The notes: generated from the sequence alone by a model not told the origin. Shown: positions 12,800-24,334, counted from the first letter of the stretch. The stretch: 64,000 bases of DNA from Cherax quadricarinatus (GCF_038502225.1 NC_091374.1:5563696-5627695); one strand, 5' to 3'. Made by a program: numbers and translations.

Positions 12800-12915
12800 G
12801 AACCTGTGCTCCCCTTCCATGGATCAAGCCTGAATGTTTCCCATTTCTCCAAGTGCTTTATGACCCCTGTGGGTTTAACACTTCTCTCATGAATATAATA
12901 ATAATAATAATAGAT
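12800..12915 (+). mobile_element. S1 SINE-like element, partial
   Basis: It carries the S1 middle and 3' parts (ggatcaagcctgaatg, ctttatgacccctgtgggtt) and ends in (aat)n. The head is missing. An RTE fragment starts directly after the aat tail. Confidence 0.7.
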
Positions 12916-14292
12916 AAAAGTTGGCAGATGTTGCAAGTATATGGAATAGGTGATAAGTTATTAAATGCTGTAAGGAATTTTTATGAGGATAGTGAGGCTC
13001 AGGTTAGGGTGTGTAGAAGAGAGGGAGACTACTTCCCGGTAAAAGTAGGTCTTAGACAGGGATGTGTAATGTCACCATGGTTGTTTAATATATTTATAGA
13101 TGGGGTTGTAAAGGAAGTAAATGCTAGGGTGTTCAGGAGAGGGGTGGGATTAAATTTTGGGGAATCAAATTCAAAATGGGAATTGACAGTTACTTTTTGC
13201 TGATGATACTGTGCTTATGGGAGATTCTAAAGAAAAATTGCAAAGGTTAGTGGATGAGTTTGGGAATGTGTGTGAAGGTAGAAAGTTGAAAGTGAACATA
13301 GAAAAGAGTAAGGTGATGAGGGTATCAAATGATTTAAATAAAGAAAAATTGGATATCAAATTGGGAAGGAGTGAATGTTTTCAGATACTTGGGAGTTGAC
13401 GTGTCGGCGGATGGATTTATGAAGGATGAGGTTAATCATAGAATTGATGAGGGAAAAAAAGTGAGTGGTGCGTTGAGGTATATGTGGAGTCAAAAAAACG
13501 TTATCTATGGAGGCAAAGAAGGGAATGTATGAAGTATAGTAGTACCAACACTCTTATATGGGTGTGAAGCTTGGGTGGTAAATGCAGCAGCGAGGAGATG
13601 GTTGGAGGCAGTGGAGATGTCCTGTTTAAGGGCAATGTGTGGTGTAAATATTATGCAGAAACTTCGGAGTGTGGAAATTAGGAAAAGGTGTGGAGTTAAT
13701 AAAAGTATTAGCCAGAGGGCAGAAGAGGGGTTGTTGAGGTGGTTTGGTCATTTAGAGAGAATGGATCAAAGTAGAATGACATGGAAAGCATATAAATCTA
13801 TAGGGGAAGGAAGGCGAGGTAGGGGTCGTCCTCGAAAGGGTTGGAGAGAGGGGGTAAAGGAGGTTTTGTGGGCAAGGGGCTTGGACTTCCAGCAAGTGTG
13901 CGTGAGCGTGTTAGATAGGAGTGAATGGAGACGAATGATACTTGGGACCTGACGATTTGTTGGAGTGTGAGCAGGGTAATATTTAGTGAAGGGATTCAGG
14001 GAAACCGGTTATTTTCATATAGTCGGACTTGAGTCCTGGAAATGGGAAGTACAATGCCTGCACTTTAAAGGAGGGGTTTGGGATATTGGCAGTTTGGAGG
14101 GATATGTTGTGTATCTTTATATGTGTATGCTTCTAAACTGTTGTATTCTGAGCACCTCTGCAAAAACAGTGATAATGTGTGAGTGTTGTGAAAGTGTTGA
14201 ATGATGAAAGTATTTTCTTTTTGGGGATTTTCTTTCTTTTTTGGGTCACCCTGCCTCGGTGGGAGACGGCCGACTTGTTGAAAAAAAAAAAA
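12915..14292 (+). mobile_element. 5'-truncated RTE-type LINE
   Basis: The 3' half of an RTE element, homologous to 38401-41540: WQMLQVYGIGDKLL, RQGCVMSPWLFNIFIDG, a frame change near 13200, DDTVLMGDSKEKLQRLVDEF, then the GCEAWVVNAAARRWLEAVEM and GRRGRGRPRKGW blocks, ending LGT at about 13951. The 3' UTR ends in the RTE signature (gggtcaccctgcctcggtgg, then gacggccgacttgttg) plus an A run. At least three frame changes make it inactive. Confidence 0.85.
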
Positions 14293-14799
14293 GTTGGCTC
14301 TTTTCTTTGCAGATACTTTGAATGCTTTTATTCTTGGGTTCTACTGTTGGATCATTTATTTCCAGATATAACATATACAGTAGTTTATATAGTATTTTCT
14401 ACTAGAACGTAAGTTCTCTGGTAGTTATGTATCAGTTAAAAGGTACGTGGCTTGTTAGGCTGCTTAGTATGGTAGGTTCAGAGTTTGAACAAATGAAAAT
14501 ACTGTAGTGCCATCATTTCCTGTTTCTCTTGTCCTGTCCAATACTGTATGTTGGTGAAACTGGTTGCTTCCTCTCTGACAGACTTAGCACTAACAAAGCT
14601 CTTTTCTGTCATGTCAGAGATCATAGCCATCATATTAATTAATCCTCTGCTAAAATTACATACCCTTCTATATTTCAAAGATGTTATCTTATTGATTCAA
14701 ACAAGATGACTTTGCTTCCGTAGATGCCTGCTTTTCTCAATACAGTATCACATACCCTTTTCAGAACACTCATGACTTGACTTGACCTTTGCCGCTGCC

Positions 14800-15330
14800 T
14801 CCTCCTCATCCTCTTCTTTCTCCTCCTCTTCTTTCTCCTCCTCTTCTTTCTCCTCCTCTTCTTTCTCCTCCTCCTCTTTCTCCTCCTCTTCTTTCTCCTC
14901 CTCCTCTTCTTTCTCCTCCTCTTCTTTCTCCTCCTCCTCTTCTTTCTCCTCCTCCTCTTCTTTCTCCTCCTCCTCTTCTTTCTCCTCCTCTTCTTTCTTT
15001 CTCCTCCTCTTCTTTCTTTCTCCTCCTCTTATTTCTTTCTCCTCCTCTTCTTTCTCCTCCTCCTCCTCTTTCTCCTCCTCCTCCTCTTTCTCCTCCTCCT
15101 CCTCTTTCTCCTCCTCCTCTTTCTCCTCCTCCTCTTTCTCCTCCTCCTCTTTCTCCTCCACCTCCTCTTTCTCCTCCTCCTCTTTCTCCTCCACCTCCTC
15201 TTTCTCCTCCTCCTCCTCTTTCTCCTCCACCTCCTCCTCTTTCTCCTCCTCCTCCTCTTTCTCCTTCTCCTCCTCTTTCTCCTCCTCCTCTTTCTCCTCC
15301 TCCTCCTCTTTCTCCTCCTCCTTTCCTCTT
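14800..15330. repeat. (TTC/TCC)n polypyrimidine microsatellite, ~530 bp
   Basis: Almost pure pyrimidine on the plus strand, made of tctttctcctcctcc variants. It gives long Ser-rich/Pro-rich and Glu-rich/Gly-Arg-rich ORFs on both strands that are artefacts. Homopurine-homopyrimidine mirror tracts of this kind can adopt triplex structure. Confidence 0.95.
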
Positions 15331-15606
15331 GATCTGGCTTCTACATTTTCTGTGCATTGCCTGTCTTCTGACTTTCTTCCTTGTCTTTCCCTGCTTGGGC
15401 CAGTTGGCCTACTACATTTCTCTCATCCCACTTGGGAAGAGGTGTTAGTGTGTTGAGATACTTTATTCTCCAACACTTTCACACATAATACACTCACATT
15501 ACTCTGTCACTGGCCCAGCATGAGCCAGTTGATCTGCAATGCTCTGTTCTTTTGCTTTTTCATACCACCACTACTACTACCAATTCTTTCACCTCTGCTA
15601 CTTTAT

Positions 15607-15615
15607 AATAATAAT

Positions 15616-15653
<38 letters not shown>

Positions 15654-15950
15654 TATCTTTATTTCTACAAATACGTGTACAAGGTATACAGGCCTAGCTG
15701 ACATCAATAACATACTACTATATAGAAAGCTGCTTGCTATGCTGAGCATTTCAGGCAAATTAGGTCAGTTTTGTCCCAGGATGCGACCCACACCAGTCCA
15801 CTAACACCCAGGTACCCATTTTATACTGATGGGTGAACATGGACAGCAGGTGTCTTAAGGAAACATGTCCTAATGTTTTCCAACTGTACTGGGGATTCTA
15901 TTTCCGGACTTTTTTGTGTAAGCTGAGTGTGCTAGCGATCCAGCTACTTT
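15607..15950 (-). mobile_element. S2 tRNA-derived SINE, diverged
   Basis: On the minus strand it ends in an (ATT)n tail and has the S2 body: cctgggtgttag, gggtcgcatcctggga, tacaccttgtacacgtat. The tRNA-like head (15890-15950) is diverged and its B box is poor. Confidence 0.7.
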
Positions 15951-15996
15951 TACTTTAACACAATTTCCCTTGCTACTGCCTTTACTATTACTCTTA

Positions 15997-16095
15997 CTGC
16001 TACTACTGTTGTTACTACTACTACTACTGTTGTTACTACTACTACTACTGTTGTTACTACTACTACTACTGTTGTTACTACTACTACTACTACCC
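15997..16095. repeat. 21-bp tandem repeat of trinucleotides
   Basis: Four units of actactactactgttgtt, a compound (ACT)n/(GTT)n array. A short gattataataataatac piece resembling the S1 tail follows at 16116-16132. Confidence 0.85.
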
Positions 16096-16383
16096 TGACA
16101 TAGTGCTTAGTTTTGATTATAATAATAATACCCTTACTACTACTACTACTGGGTGAATCAGTAATACACAGTTACATTTTGGTACCTTGTTTAAGTAAGA
16201 GTGAATAAAGTTAGAATGGTCCCAAACTCCCTGTTGCTGCTGTTTTACAACTTAGTTTTTGTGCTCATCAGTGTTAGTTTTAATATAGTTTGATAAATAA
16301 TGCAGTTTTACTTTGCCAAAATCCCAAAATCTCTCAATGATAGTTCCTTGTGAATATAATAATGGTATATAATCCTGACAAGT

Positions 16384-16634
16384 TGATAAGTAAGAGACAT
16401 GTATAACAGTTAGGTATCTTTATTCAGAATAATTTTGCCTACACAGAAGGATTCTTCAGTCAAATGGACTGACCGTCTCAAAACTACTACTACAAGGGTG
16501 ATGAACTGATTACATCATCTCTTCATCTCCACTGCATCCTCTGCCTTCCCTGTAGTATTCGATTGAAAATGCCTACTAAGTGAAACATTTTGGAATAAAG
16601 ATACCTAGCTGTTGCACATGTGTCTTACTTATCG
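16384..16634. repeat. fold-back repeat, diverged two-arm copy
   Basis: The left end (gataagtaagagacatgtat, then aggtatctttattc) is the inverted copy of the right end (gaataaagatacctag, then acatgtgtcttacttatc). This is the same family as 37893-38227, with a more diverged centre. It sits just upstream of the first recognised nanos exon. Confidence 0.75.
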
Positions 16635-16720
16635 ATACAGTTCCAAGTCGATACAGATTTGTGTTTGTACTGTAATCTTTTATTTCTTTATAGATTCTAA
16701 ATAAAGTTTTTTAATTTCAG

Positions 16721-17553
16721 ATCATATAGGTGGAATAATTCACATTCAAACAGCAACAAGGGTGCTACCACTTCTCCTAAAATTACAAGCAGCCTTTGGA
16801 AACAGCTGAGCGAGGAATGTGACAGTGTTAAAACTCCTGGTTTACATTCATCATGCTTGACTGAAAATCTCTCTCCATCGGAGAAGGATGTTTCTTTTAA
16901 TAGTTCATCATCAGCATCTCATTCACAAGATCTCTGGCATACACAGCAAAGTCCTGCTTCTGGTCAGAGTGATGTCACCTTCCAGGTTATTCATAGTGAT
17001 CCATGGGAGACATTGACTAATCAAACAAAAGCTTCTCGTGATCTGACAGAATTATCTATATCAAACTTGACTAGCAGTGCATTTAGACAATCAGACATTG
17101 ATGTAAATAGGATTCCTAAGATAGGTACTGAAGAAAATACCTCCTCACTATTCACGAAGGATGTAAGATATGGCAAATATGAGCCTGGTGTAATAGGTAC
17201 TGAACTAAATGAACCCACAAACCCAGCAAGTCAACTGTTTCCATCACATTCATATCCTCCAAGCAGTATATGGAATGAAAATACAGAAATACCAACAAAT
17301 AGTTCCTTCCCATTATCTTCTTCACAAAATGAGTCATTTAAGCTGCATAATTCTTTAGCATGGAATAATATAATGTCTTCAGTGCCTCAGAGAAGTGTGT
17401 TGCATGATATTGGCAATGTAAATTACCCCTCAGTTGCTGCACCAGCTAGCGATTTTACATGTCAAAAACTACCTTCATCATATAATGCCTCAGCACCAGA
17501 GCTATGTGACAGCCAGAGAACCATAGCTTTTCACCCCCAGAAGCAACACACAG
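16721..17553 (+). CDS. nos: nanos, internal exon 1 of the recognised part
   Basis: The acceptor ttaatttcag precedes 16721 and the donor gtaagt follows 17553. The reading frame (codons from 16722) is open throughout and encodes ~277 Ser/Thr/Asn-rich residues of low conservation, as expected for the N-terminal region of Nanos, which recruits deadenylase and other repressors. There is no in-frame ATG before about 17371, so translation must start in an upstream exon that I could not find. The last base (G, 17553) joins AT of the next exon to make an Asp codon. Linkage to the zinc-finger exons rests on splice signals and matching phase, not on homology of this exon. Confidence 0.72.
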
Positions 17554-18084
17554 GTAAGTTGCATGTAAGTTTTATTAAAATATTTGCATTCAGCTGTGTA
17601 GCTGATCCATGTATATCTTTGTGTATACTAGTGTGATTGTTTCTGATAACTTATTGTACACAAGAACAGAACTAAGTTTGTGGGGTTCTGCCTTCAGTGT
17701 TTAATTGGTCAAATTAACACACTCACTATTCTGATGTAATTAGCTTTAACATTGGAGCTTCCATCGTACTGTTACTAGCAGCAACTTGATGGTAATGTGG
17801 CAGTGAGTTCTACTTATTTCTTGTCTCATGGCAAAGACAGAAATGAGGTAAAAATCCTAGGTGGTGTCAAGCCAGTCATTTCCTCTCAGCATCCTTACTG
17901 GGTCAGGAGGGAGGCACGCACCCGTATGTGGGTACTTCGTGGATAGATTTGCATTTTTGTTGGGATCTGTTTGGTTTTTGAAGGACAGAGTGAATTATGA
18001 GATGTTGGGATTTGTTTGGCTTCTAGAGGACAGAGATCACTCTAAGAGGAGGGCTTGAGTTTTACTCATAAACTTGCACTTCCT

Positions 18085-19175
18085 TTCACAGTGGACATAG
18101 TGGCAGGTGGGTCTATGAAAGATGAGGTGAACCATAGAATAAACAAGGGGGAAAATGGTAGATGGTGTGTCAATGTATCTCTGTAAAGAAAGAAGTTTTT
18201 TCTATACAGTCAAAAAGGGGATATTACCAGAGTATAGCGGTACCAACACTTATATTTAGGTGTGAGACAGGGGCTTCAAACATTGTAGCAGTGCCCCGTG
18301 GCCTGATGCTAAAGCTCTTGCTTTACACGGCAAGGGTCTGGGTTCGATTCCTGGCTAGGGTAGAAACGTGGGGCATGTTCCTTACACTGGTTGTCTATAT
18401 TCCCCATCAGTAAAATGGGTACCTGGGTGTTAGTCATCTGGTGTGGTCGCATCCTGGGACAAAACTGACCTAATTTGCCCGAAATGCTCTGCATAACAAG
18501 CAGCTTTCTATATACAGAGTACAGTATGTCACTGATGTCAGCCAGGCCTGTATACCTTATACATGTACTTGTAGAAATAAAGATATTATTATATTATTAT
18601 AAAAGGAAGTGTTGATGTCATGTTTGAGATCAGTGTGTGAGGATAATATTATGCAGGGAATTTTGTGCATGGAGATTAGAAGACAGTGTGAGGTTACCAA
18701 AAGAGGGTTAAGGAGGGGGTTGCTGAGGTGGTTTGGGCAATTAGACAAGATGGAGCAGAATAAGGTGACTAATAGGGTGGATGGAAAGAGGGGCAGAGGT
18801 GATCCCAGGAAGGATTGGAGGAAAGGGGATAATGAGAGTTCTGAGTGTTAAAAGCTTGAACATCTAACAAGCTTGTGTGAATGCGTTGGCATGGAGACAG
18901 GTGATTTTTGTGGCTTCACGTACTGTTGTAGCGTGAGCAAGGTAACATGTTTGATGGGATTCAGGGAAGCTGGTTATGTGGACTTGAGTCCTGAAGATGG
19001 GCAGTACAGTGTCTGCCCTCTGAAGGAGGGGTGGGAATGTTTCAGTTTAGAGGGTCTTTTGAATTGTGATGTCTGTGCACTTCTGACAAGACAACTATTG
19101 AATGAATAATGGTGAATGTGTTCTTTTTTGGGGGCTGCCATTTCTTAGTGAGAGATGGCTGTTGTTAAAAAAAGT
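18085..19175 (+). mobile_element. degraded RTE-type LINE fragment in nanos intron
   Basis: It matches the RTE copies at 12915 and 38401: ggtgggtctatgaaagatga..., gaggtggtttgggcaattag, then a 3' UTR and a damaged tail near 19120-19170. An S2 SINE (18288-18600) has inserted into it, so the SINE is the younger event. All coding is lost. Confidence 0.75.
18288..18600 (+). mobile_element. S2 tRNA-derived SINE inside an RTE relic
   Basis: The head resembles a tRNA gene with a B box (gggttcgattcctggc at about 18350). The body has aaaatgggtacctgggtg, gtcgcatcctgggac and tgacctaatttgcccgaaat. The tail is attattatattattat. It splits RTE sequence between 18287 and 18601. Confidence 0.85.
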
Positions 19176-19383
19176 TTGGAACTACTGTAGATCTTTATTT
19201 TTGTAATGTGTTTAACATGGAAGAAAAAACTTTTACATGTGATTCTTGAGGTAATTAGTTAAAATACAGTACTGGTAAATGGTGTATGGTATTATCAGAA
19301 AAGGTTTTTGCTTTGCTTGATATTAAAATTGCCTTTTTTTATTTCTTTAAATATAAATATACATTTAAAGTAATTTCTTGCAG

Positions 19384-19586
19384 ATTTAGTTGCTTTAATG
19401 CAAGAGCTGTCCATGTTTTCTGAAACAAGGAATGCTGGGCAACTGCCACATGATGGAAATACAATGCATACATATTCACACCAAAAATTTCCAGCCACAA
19501 CCCAAGTGAATTCCCTTATTAAGGGATGTGTATTTTGTAAGAATAATAACTACCACTCCACCTTCTATAGATCCCATACATTAAAG
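19384..19586 (+). CDS. nos: nanos, exon carrying the first half of zinc finger 1
   Basis: The acceptor tttcttgcag precedes 19384 and the donor gtaatt follows 19586. The exon encodes a linker and then CVFCKNNNYHSTFYRSHTLK, the first part of the Nanos zinc finger 1: Cys-X2-Cys-X12-His, completed by a Cys in the next exon. This finger and the next bind RNA with Pumilio to repress maternal mRNAs in germ cells. Exon phase: 2 nt complete the Asp codon at the start; phase 0 at the end. The conserved Lys at the exon end is followed by Asp-Glu-Arg-Gly in the next exon, matching the usual Nanos intron-free motif order. Confidence 0.93.
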
Positions 19587-19729
19587 GTAATTTTTTTAAT
19601 ATTATTTTGTCCTAAAATATCCATGCTTATTAGGTAGAAAATGAACACTCACTATCAGACAGTTTTATAGTACGTAAACAAATCGGTGGTAAATAAAGAA
19701 TAAATAGTCACAGTACCATAAGTGGGTCA

Positions 19730-19855
19730 ATACACAAATAACCCGCATATAGGAGAAAGAAACTCATGACATTTTGGTCCGACTTGGACCATTTACTAGT
19801 CGGACTGAAATGTCATTATAAGTTTCTTTCTCCTACTTGCAGGTTATTTGTGTAC
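19730..19855. repeat. fold-back repeat in nanos intron 2
   Basis: The arms are inverted copies: acacaaataacccgcatata, then aggagaaagaaactcatgac on the left, and gtcattataagtttctttct, then caggttatttgtgta on the right, around a centre of ggtccgacttggacc. A half copy occurs near 57475-57540. Confidence 0.8.
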
Positions 19856-19959
19856 AATGGTAAATATATGAAGGAAGTGCTGTTAAAGACATTTGCTTAT
19901 CAATGAAGATGTGGCATGATGAATGTACCACAACTTGTAATATCTGTATACAGAATGGT

Positions 19960-20431
19960 CTCTTTCTTTCTTTCAACACACCGGCCGTATCCCACCAAGG
20001 CAGGGTGGCCCAAAAAGAAAAACGAAAGTTTCTCTTAAATTTAGTAATTTATACGGGAGAAGGGGTTACTAGCCCCTTGCTCCTGGCATCCTAGTCGCCT
20101 CTTAAAACACGCATGGCTTATGGAGGAAGAATTCTGTTCCACTTTCCCATGGAGATAAGAGGAAATAAACAAGAACAAGAACTAGAAAGAAAATAGAAGA
20201 ATACCCAGAGGGGTGTGTGTATATATATGCTTGTACATGTGTGTGTAGTGTGACCTAAGTGCAAGTAGAAGTAGCAAGACATACCTGAAATCTTGCATGT
20301 TTATGAGACAGACAAAAGACACCAGCAATCCTACCATCATGTAAAACAATTACAGGTTTTCGTTGTACACTCACTTGGCAGGACGGTAGTACCTCCCTGG
20401 GTGGTTGCTGTTTACCAACCTACTACCTAGG
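19960..20431 (-). mobile_element. S3 element (~470 bp, RTE-tailed), full length
   Basis: It is flanked by a 10-bp target-site duplication (acagaatggt at 19950-19959 and 20432-20441). On the minus strand it runs from a ggtagtaggttggtaaacag head to a 3' end of gggccaccctgccttggtgg, then gatacggccggtgtgttg plus a gaaa-rich tail. It has no ORF. The 3' end matches that of the RTE LINE, so RTE-driven mobilisation is the likely route. Confidence 0.88.
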
Positions 20432-20559
20432 ACAGAATGGTGTCATTGAAATCATTATCTGATGAAACATATTTTAATATGCTAAAAGAAGATTGAAGGT
20501 ACTTGAGAGGCCCTCATTGCTAGACAGGAAGTAGAGATACAATAATATACCACATTTTA

Positions 20560-20770
20560 TTAAGTGATGGAAGCAAATAAGCAAGGAAGAGCTTTTAGAA
20601 CCATCACTGTGGAGAACAAGAGACCATAATTTTAAATTAAGGAAAGTATGTGGTAGAAAGGTTATTACAAAAGTATTTCTTTGTAAATGTTATTAGATGG
20701 TTGGAATGGGATCAAAGAAGAGGTAGTGCACTACAAATAGTACTTTCAATGTAAGTCTTGCTTAATGTCA
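20560..20770 (+). mobile_element. LINE RT C-terminus relic
   Basis: The text gagaacaagagaccataatt...gtagaaaggttattacaaaa...gatggttggaatgggatc resembles the decayed end of a LINE reverse transcriptase (the NKRP...VITKVF...RW pattern). A paralogous relic occurs at 57755-57990. Assignment is by pattern only. Confidence 0.35.
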
Positions 20771-21080
20771 TGGATTATTTCTTGAGGCACTTCTAAAGAT
20801 TCACTGTCAAAGGAGGTTCACCTTTCCATGAAATCCATTTCTAAGAATATATCTTGGTTCCAATTGGAAAGTGTTTGATATGAAAAAAATTTAAAGAAAT
20901 TTATTGTACACTTTCTACCCCTTGTTTTTTTAACACACTGAGGTAGGGTGAGCAAAAAAAAAAAAAAATTCCCATGATTCATTTAATAGCTGTCACTAAA
21001 GAAGTGCACAGATGTCAACAGTTGAAATGGCTCACTGAATGACTTCCAGAAGTGTGATTTTTTTATATGATAATACAGTA

Positions 21081-21257
21081 CAGAGGTACCCCGAGTTTCG
21101 TACAGCTCCCAACTCAAACAATTATGTAAGTGTATTTTTGGGGGTTTGAAACAGACTAATCTAATTCACAATATTCCTTATGGGAACAAATTTGTTCAGT
21201 AACAGCACTCAAACCGCCTTCTGGAACGAATTATGGCCGAAACTCGGGGTACTACTG
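21081..21257. mobile_element. MITE, TA-flanked, CAG...CTG ends
   Basis: The terminal inverted repeats are cagaggtaccccgagtttcg and its partner cgaaactcggggtactactg, with TA on both sides. The body contains gggggtttgaaacagactaa and ttccttatgggaacaaattt, shared with 49756-49958 and 62321-62523. It is probably mobilised by a Tc1/mariner-pogo (Tigger-like) transposase. Confidence 0.85.
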
Positions 21258-21729
21258 TATAACATTGCCTATAAGTCAGACACCTGGTACCACTTTCAAT
21301 TACAGTAGTTGTATATATGTCTGTGACTTCATCACCTGTGGAGTGCAGGTGGAGTACAGTATAATACAGTACGTGGATTCAGGTGACACATCCCTGAATA
21401 TAAATATTACAACTAGTCTTTGACAGATAAATGCAAATATGTACCAAATATAATAATTCCAGATTTTTGTATGTTCCATTGAATATTAAAGTACTCTACT
21501 TACAGTTAGCAGTTAATCTTTTTAATGAAAAATAGACTAAATACTGTACAAGGAAAGATTATTTATTCATGATTGCAAAATGCTTTGCTTATACTTTATT
21601 TCAATAATCTGTCTAACCATGTCTTAAGTATAATTTTAAATTAGGAAAAATGCATGTAAATAGCACCAAAGTAGTGTATTGTGTCTCACACTGCTGCTTT
21701 TTTACTTTAATATACTTTCTTTCCAACAG

Positions 21730-21942
21730 GATGAGCGTGGTCATTGCCAGTGTCCTGTGTTGAGGCTTTATGTTTGTCCTCTCTGCAATGCTACTGGTGA
21801 TTTTGCCCACACACTTAAGTATTGTCCACTAAATACTGTGACTAAAGGTGATCCAATCTCTGCAGGTCTTCCACCTGGCAAAGTCACAAATTGGAGGGAG
21901 GTGGCAAAAAGGATGTTAGGATATTATAGTGTAAAGCACTGA
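21730..21942 (+). CDS. nos: nanos, last coding exon with zinc finger 2
   Basis: The acceptor ttccaacag precedes 21730 and the stop TGA is at 21940-21942. The exon encodes DERGHCQCPVLRLYVCPLC followed by NATGDFAHTLKYCPLN. The second Cys of HCQC completes finger 1 (spacing X10 after its His), and finger 2 is Cys-X2-Cys-X7-His-X4-Cys. All eight metal ligands of the Nanos double CCHC domain are therefore present. A 24-residue C-terminal tail follows the CPLN motif. The match to this family is by motif spacing and flanking residues and is strong. Confidence 0.95.
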   Translation, partial: DERGHCQCPVLRLYVCPLCNATGDFAHTLKYCPLNTVTKGDPISAGLPPGKVTNWREVAKRMLGYYSVKH

Positions 21943-22500
21943 TATTTTGCAATGTGATTGACACGTTATTTACTGAAATATTTTATATCATATATCAGGT
22001 ATTTTTTTTTATATTTTGGATGTTAATTAACCTTTGTTGTTATTTAAGAACCTCATTTTACCAAAGAAAGGCATAAGGAAAATTTTCATAACCAGTTTTG
22101 TTGTCGAGTATTTATTTTATGGATGTGTCACTGTGTGTACATATAACATTGATTTAAAAAGTTTATTATACAGTTTATGATTATTAATATCCAATATTAA
22201 ACCCTGAAAATTTGAATAATGAAAATATATTGACTTGTATTATCATGATTAGATAGATAAATAGTAATTTGACTTTTATTCCTGTTGAGGGGCTCCTAGA
22301 AGGTGTCTTAAAACCATAGTTGTTATATATATATTTAAAAAAAAGTAGTTAGTCAAAGAAGTGGAATATATTTTTCTAATATTTGTAGTTGGAAATGATG
22401 GTTTAATGTTTGAAAGCTTGTGATATCTCTTTATTGATTTGTCTTTAAGGACTCTTGCTTTATTGAAAGTCATAAAAATACATGTCTATTATTAATAAAT
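21943..22500 (+). promoter_or_regulatory. putative nanos 3' UTR with a Pumilio-type site
   Basis: AT-rich sequence follows the nanos stop. TGTACATA at 22136-22143 fits the PUF-protein consensus TGTANATA. A candidate polyadenylation signal AATAAA lies at 22494-22499. Nanos mRNAs are commonly regulated through their 3' UTR; whether this site is used is inference. Confidence 0.4.
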
Positions 22501-23254
22501 ATACTTGTCCTTATTTACATTGTGATTTTTTTGTGAATATTATTTTTGGATTAGTATTATTATTATTATATGTATTTTTGTGCTGTAGTAAATACAAAAT
22601 TTATTATGACCATTTCAGCTAGTTTTTATACAATATATTAAGTGCCCTATATAGCATATTACCAAATTATGGAGAGTATACATGTATATTTGATCTACAG
22701 ATGTTAATGTATAGAGAGAGTTATTTGTATTTATTAAAAACATTTATTTAGCATTTCACCAATATTTTTATAATTTGTATATGCATTTGTGGAAATGCAT
22801 TTGCTGGTAGCACAAGTGACAATACTTTTCTGCGTAGAATCTTCATGGAAGCTTCTGTATATGGCTAAGAGGGAGTTTTATTATTTGATTGTATATTCTT
22901 CTATTCTTTTAATGTTGGAATATATAAGATATTGGTTTGTATTTTTAGTATGTCATATGCAAAATTTCTTAATTTGCAGAATATCTCATTGCGATTAAAG
23001 TGACTTTAGCTGTTATAATTTAGTTACATGAATATGGATATTCTAAATAACACACAAAAGCTCTTGCACTATCTCTTTGTAAATTTCTGTGGAGAAATAA
23101 TATTTAAACATTGGCTTGAATGATGATTTTAGGTAAAAATGACTAGTTAATATAGAAAAAAGATTCTTTGACACCTCTGTTGCTAGGTATTTTTATGATA
23201 GAAAATTCCTATTCATGTGAATAATGAAAATATATTACTCTCAGTTTATTTAAA
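22501..23254. other. AT-rich stretch without recognised features
   Basis: No ORF with coding character, no splice-linked exon and no familiar repeat was seen. It may be extended 3' UTR of nanos if a distal poly(A) site is used. Confidence 0.4.
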
Positions 23255-24334
23255 TTAACCCTTTCAGGGTCCAAGGCCAAAATCTGAAGTCACGCACCAG
23301 TGTCCAAGAATTTTCAAAAAAAAAATTTGTTATTTTTTCTTACGAAATCGTAGAGAATCTTTTTGTGAAGGTAATAAAACAAAAAGTACGAAATTTGGTG
23401 GAAAATTGACGAAATTATGCTCTCGCGAATTTTGATGTGTCAGCGATATTTACAAATCGGCGATTTTGCCGAATTTGACTCCCATTTTAGGCCAATTACA
23501 TTATTCCAATCAACCAAATTCTTAGCTATTTCACTAGTATTACTTCTATTCTATCGATTGAGCACAAGAAATCGCCAAGTCAACTGTTTCAACTACAAAT
23601 TAAAGTGATCGGAAATTGTTAATTTGGCCAATTTAACACAAAGTTCAAAATATTCCAATTTCAAAATAGGCTCCAGAATAAACAATGTAGGTATTCCTGG
23701 AACTAAACTAACATTTCCTCTATTCATTAGTTTCATTTTGAGGCTTTACAAATAAATTCCATTTTTATTTTTTATTCACATAATGAATTTTTATTCACAC
23801 CAAAAAATAGAAGATTTACTGTTATGCAATACAGTAATAATTGTATAAATATCATCACCATATTTGTGAATGTATATTAGACCCACCAGCCGACGTGTAT
23901 TAGATGTGTGAGGTCGTTTGTTTACTCTTGAATATCGGCAAAAATTTAACATTTCCGCTACTTTGAGCTCAGTTTCAAGCCATTTCCAGTGCTAAAACCA
24001 ATCAAAATCATCTCTATTTCTGTAATATGTCTTCCATTCTATCAAATGAGACCAAGAAATTGCAAATACAACTATAAAAAACATACGAAAAAACACTGCA
24101 AAGTCGCTGTTTTAATCGAAAAATCATGGTTTCAGTTTTTTTCTCTCATACACAGTGTGCTGCAGGATCTGTTTTATGTGGTGCACACATACCACATAGA
24201 TGTATTCTCTCATATCTAGGCCCAAATGTACCACTCACAGTTTATCAGAGTGAGCTGAGCTCATGGCGTAGATCTACGGTTTGGACACTCACCGTAAAGC
24301 CGTAGATCTACGGGACGGACCCTGAAAGGGTTAA
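23255..24334. mobile_element. piggyBac-type non-autonomous DNA transposon, 1080 bp
   Basis: Both ends are TTAA followed by an exact inverted repeat: ttaaccctttcagggtcc at 23255-23272 and its reverse complement at 24317-24334. A TTAA target duplication with CCCTTT-type termini is the piggyBac signature. The right end carries two copies of the palindrome cgtagatctacg (24267-24280 region and 24301-24312). A gtgtccaa motif lies in inverted positions near both ends. No transposase ORF is present, so it depends on an element elsewhere. Confidence 0.85.

Noticed and set aside
14748..15456. Long Ser-, Pro-, Glu- and Gly/Arg-rich ORFs on both strands
   Set aside because: They are translations of the (TTC/TCC)n microsatellite; no coding signal remains outside the repeat.
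18300..18370. Possible tRNA gene with GGGTTCGATTCC box
   Set aside because: It is the head of an S2 SINE inserted in an RTE relic.
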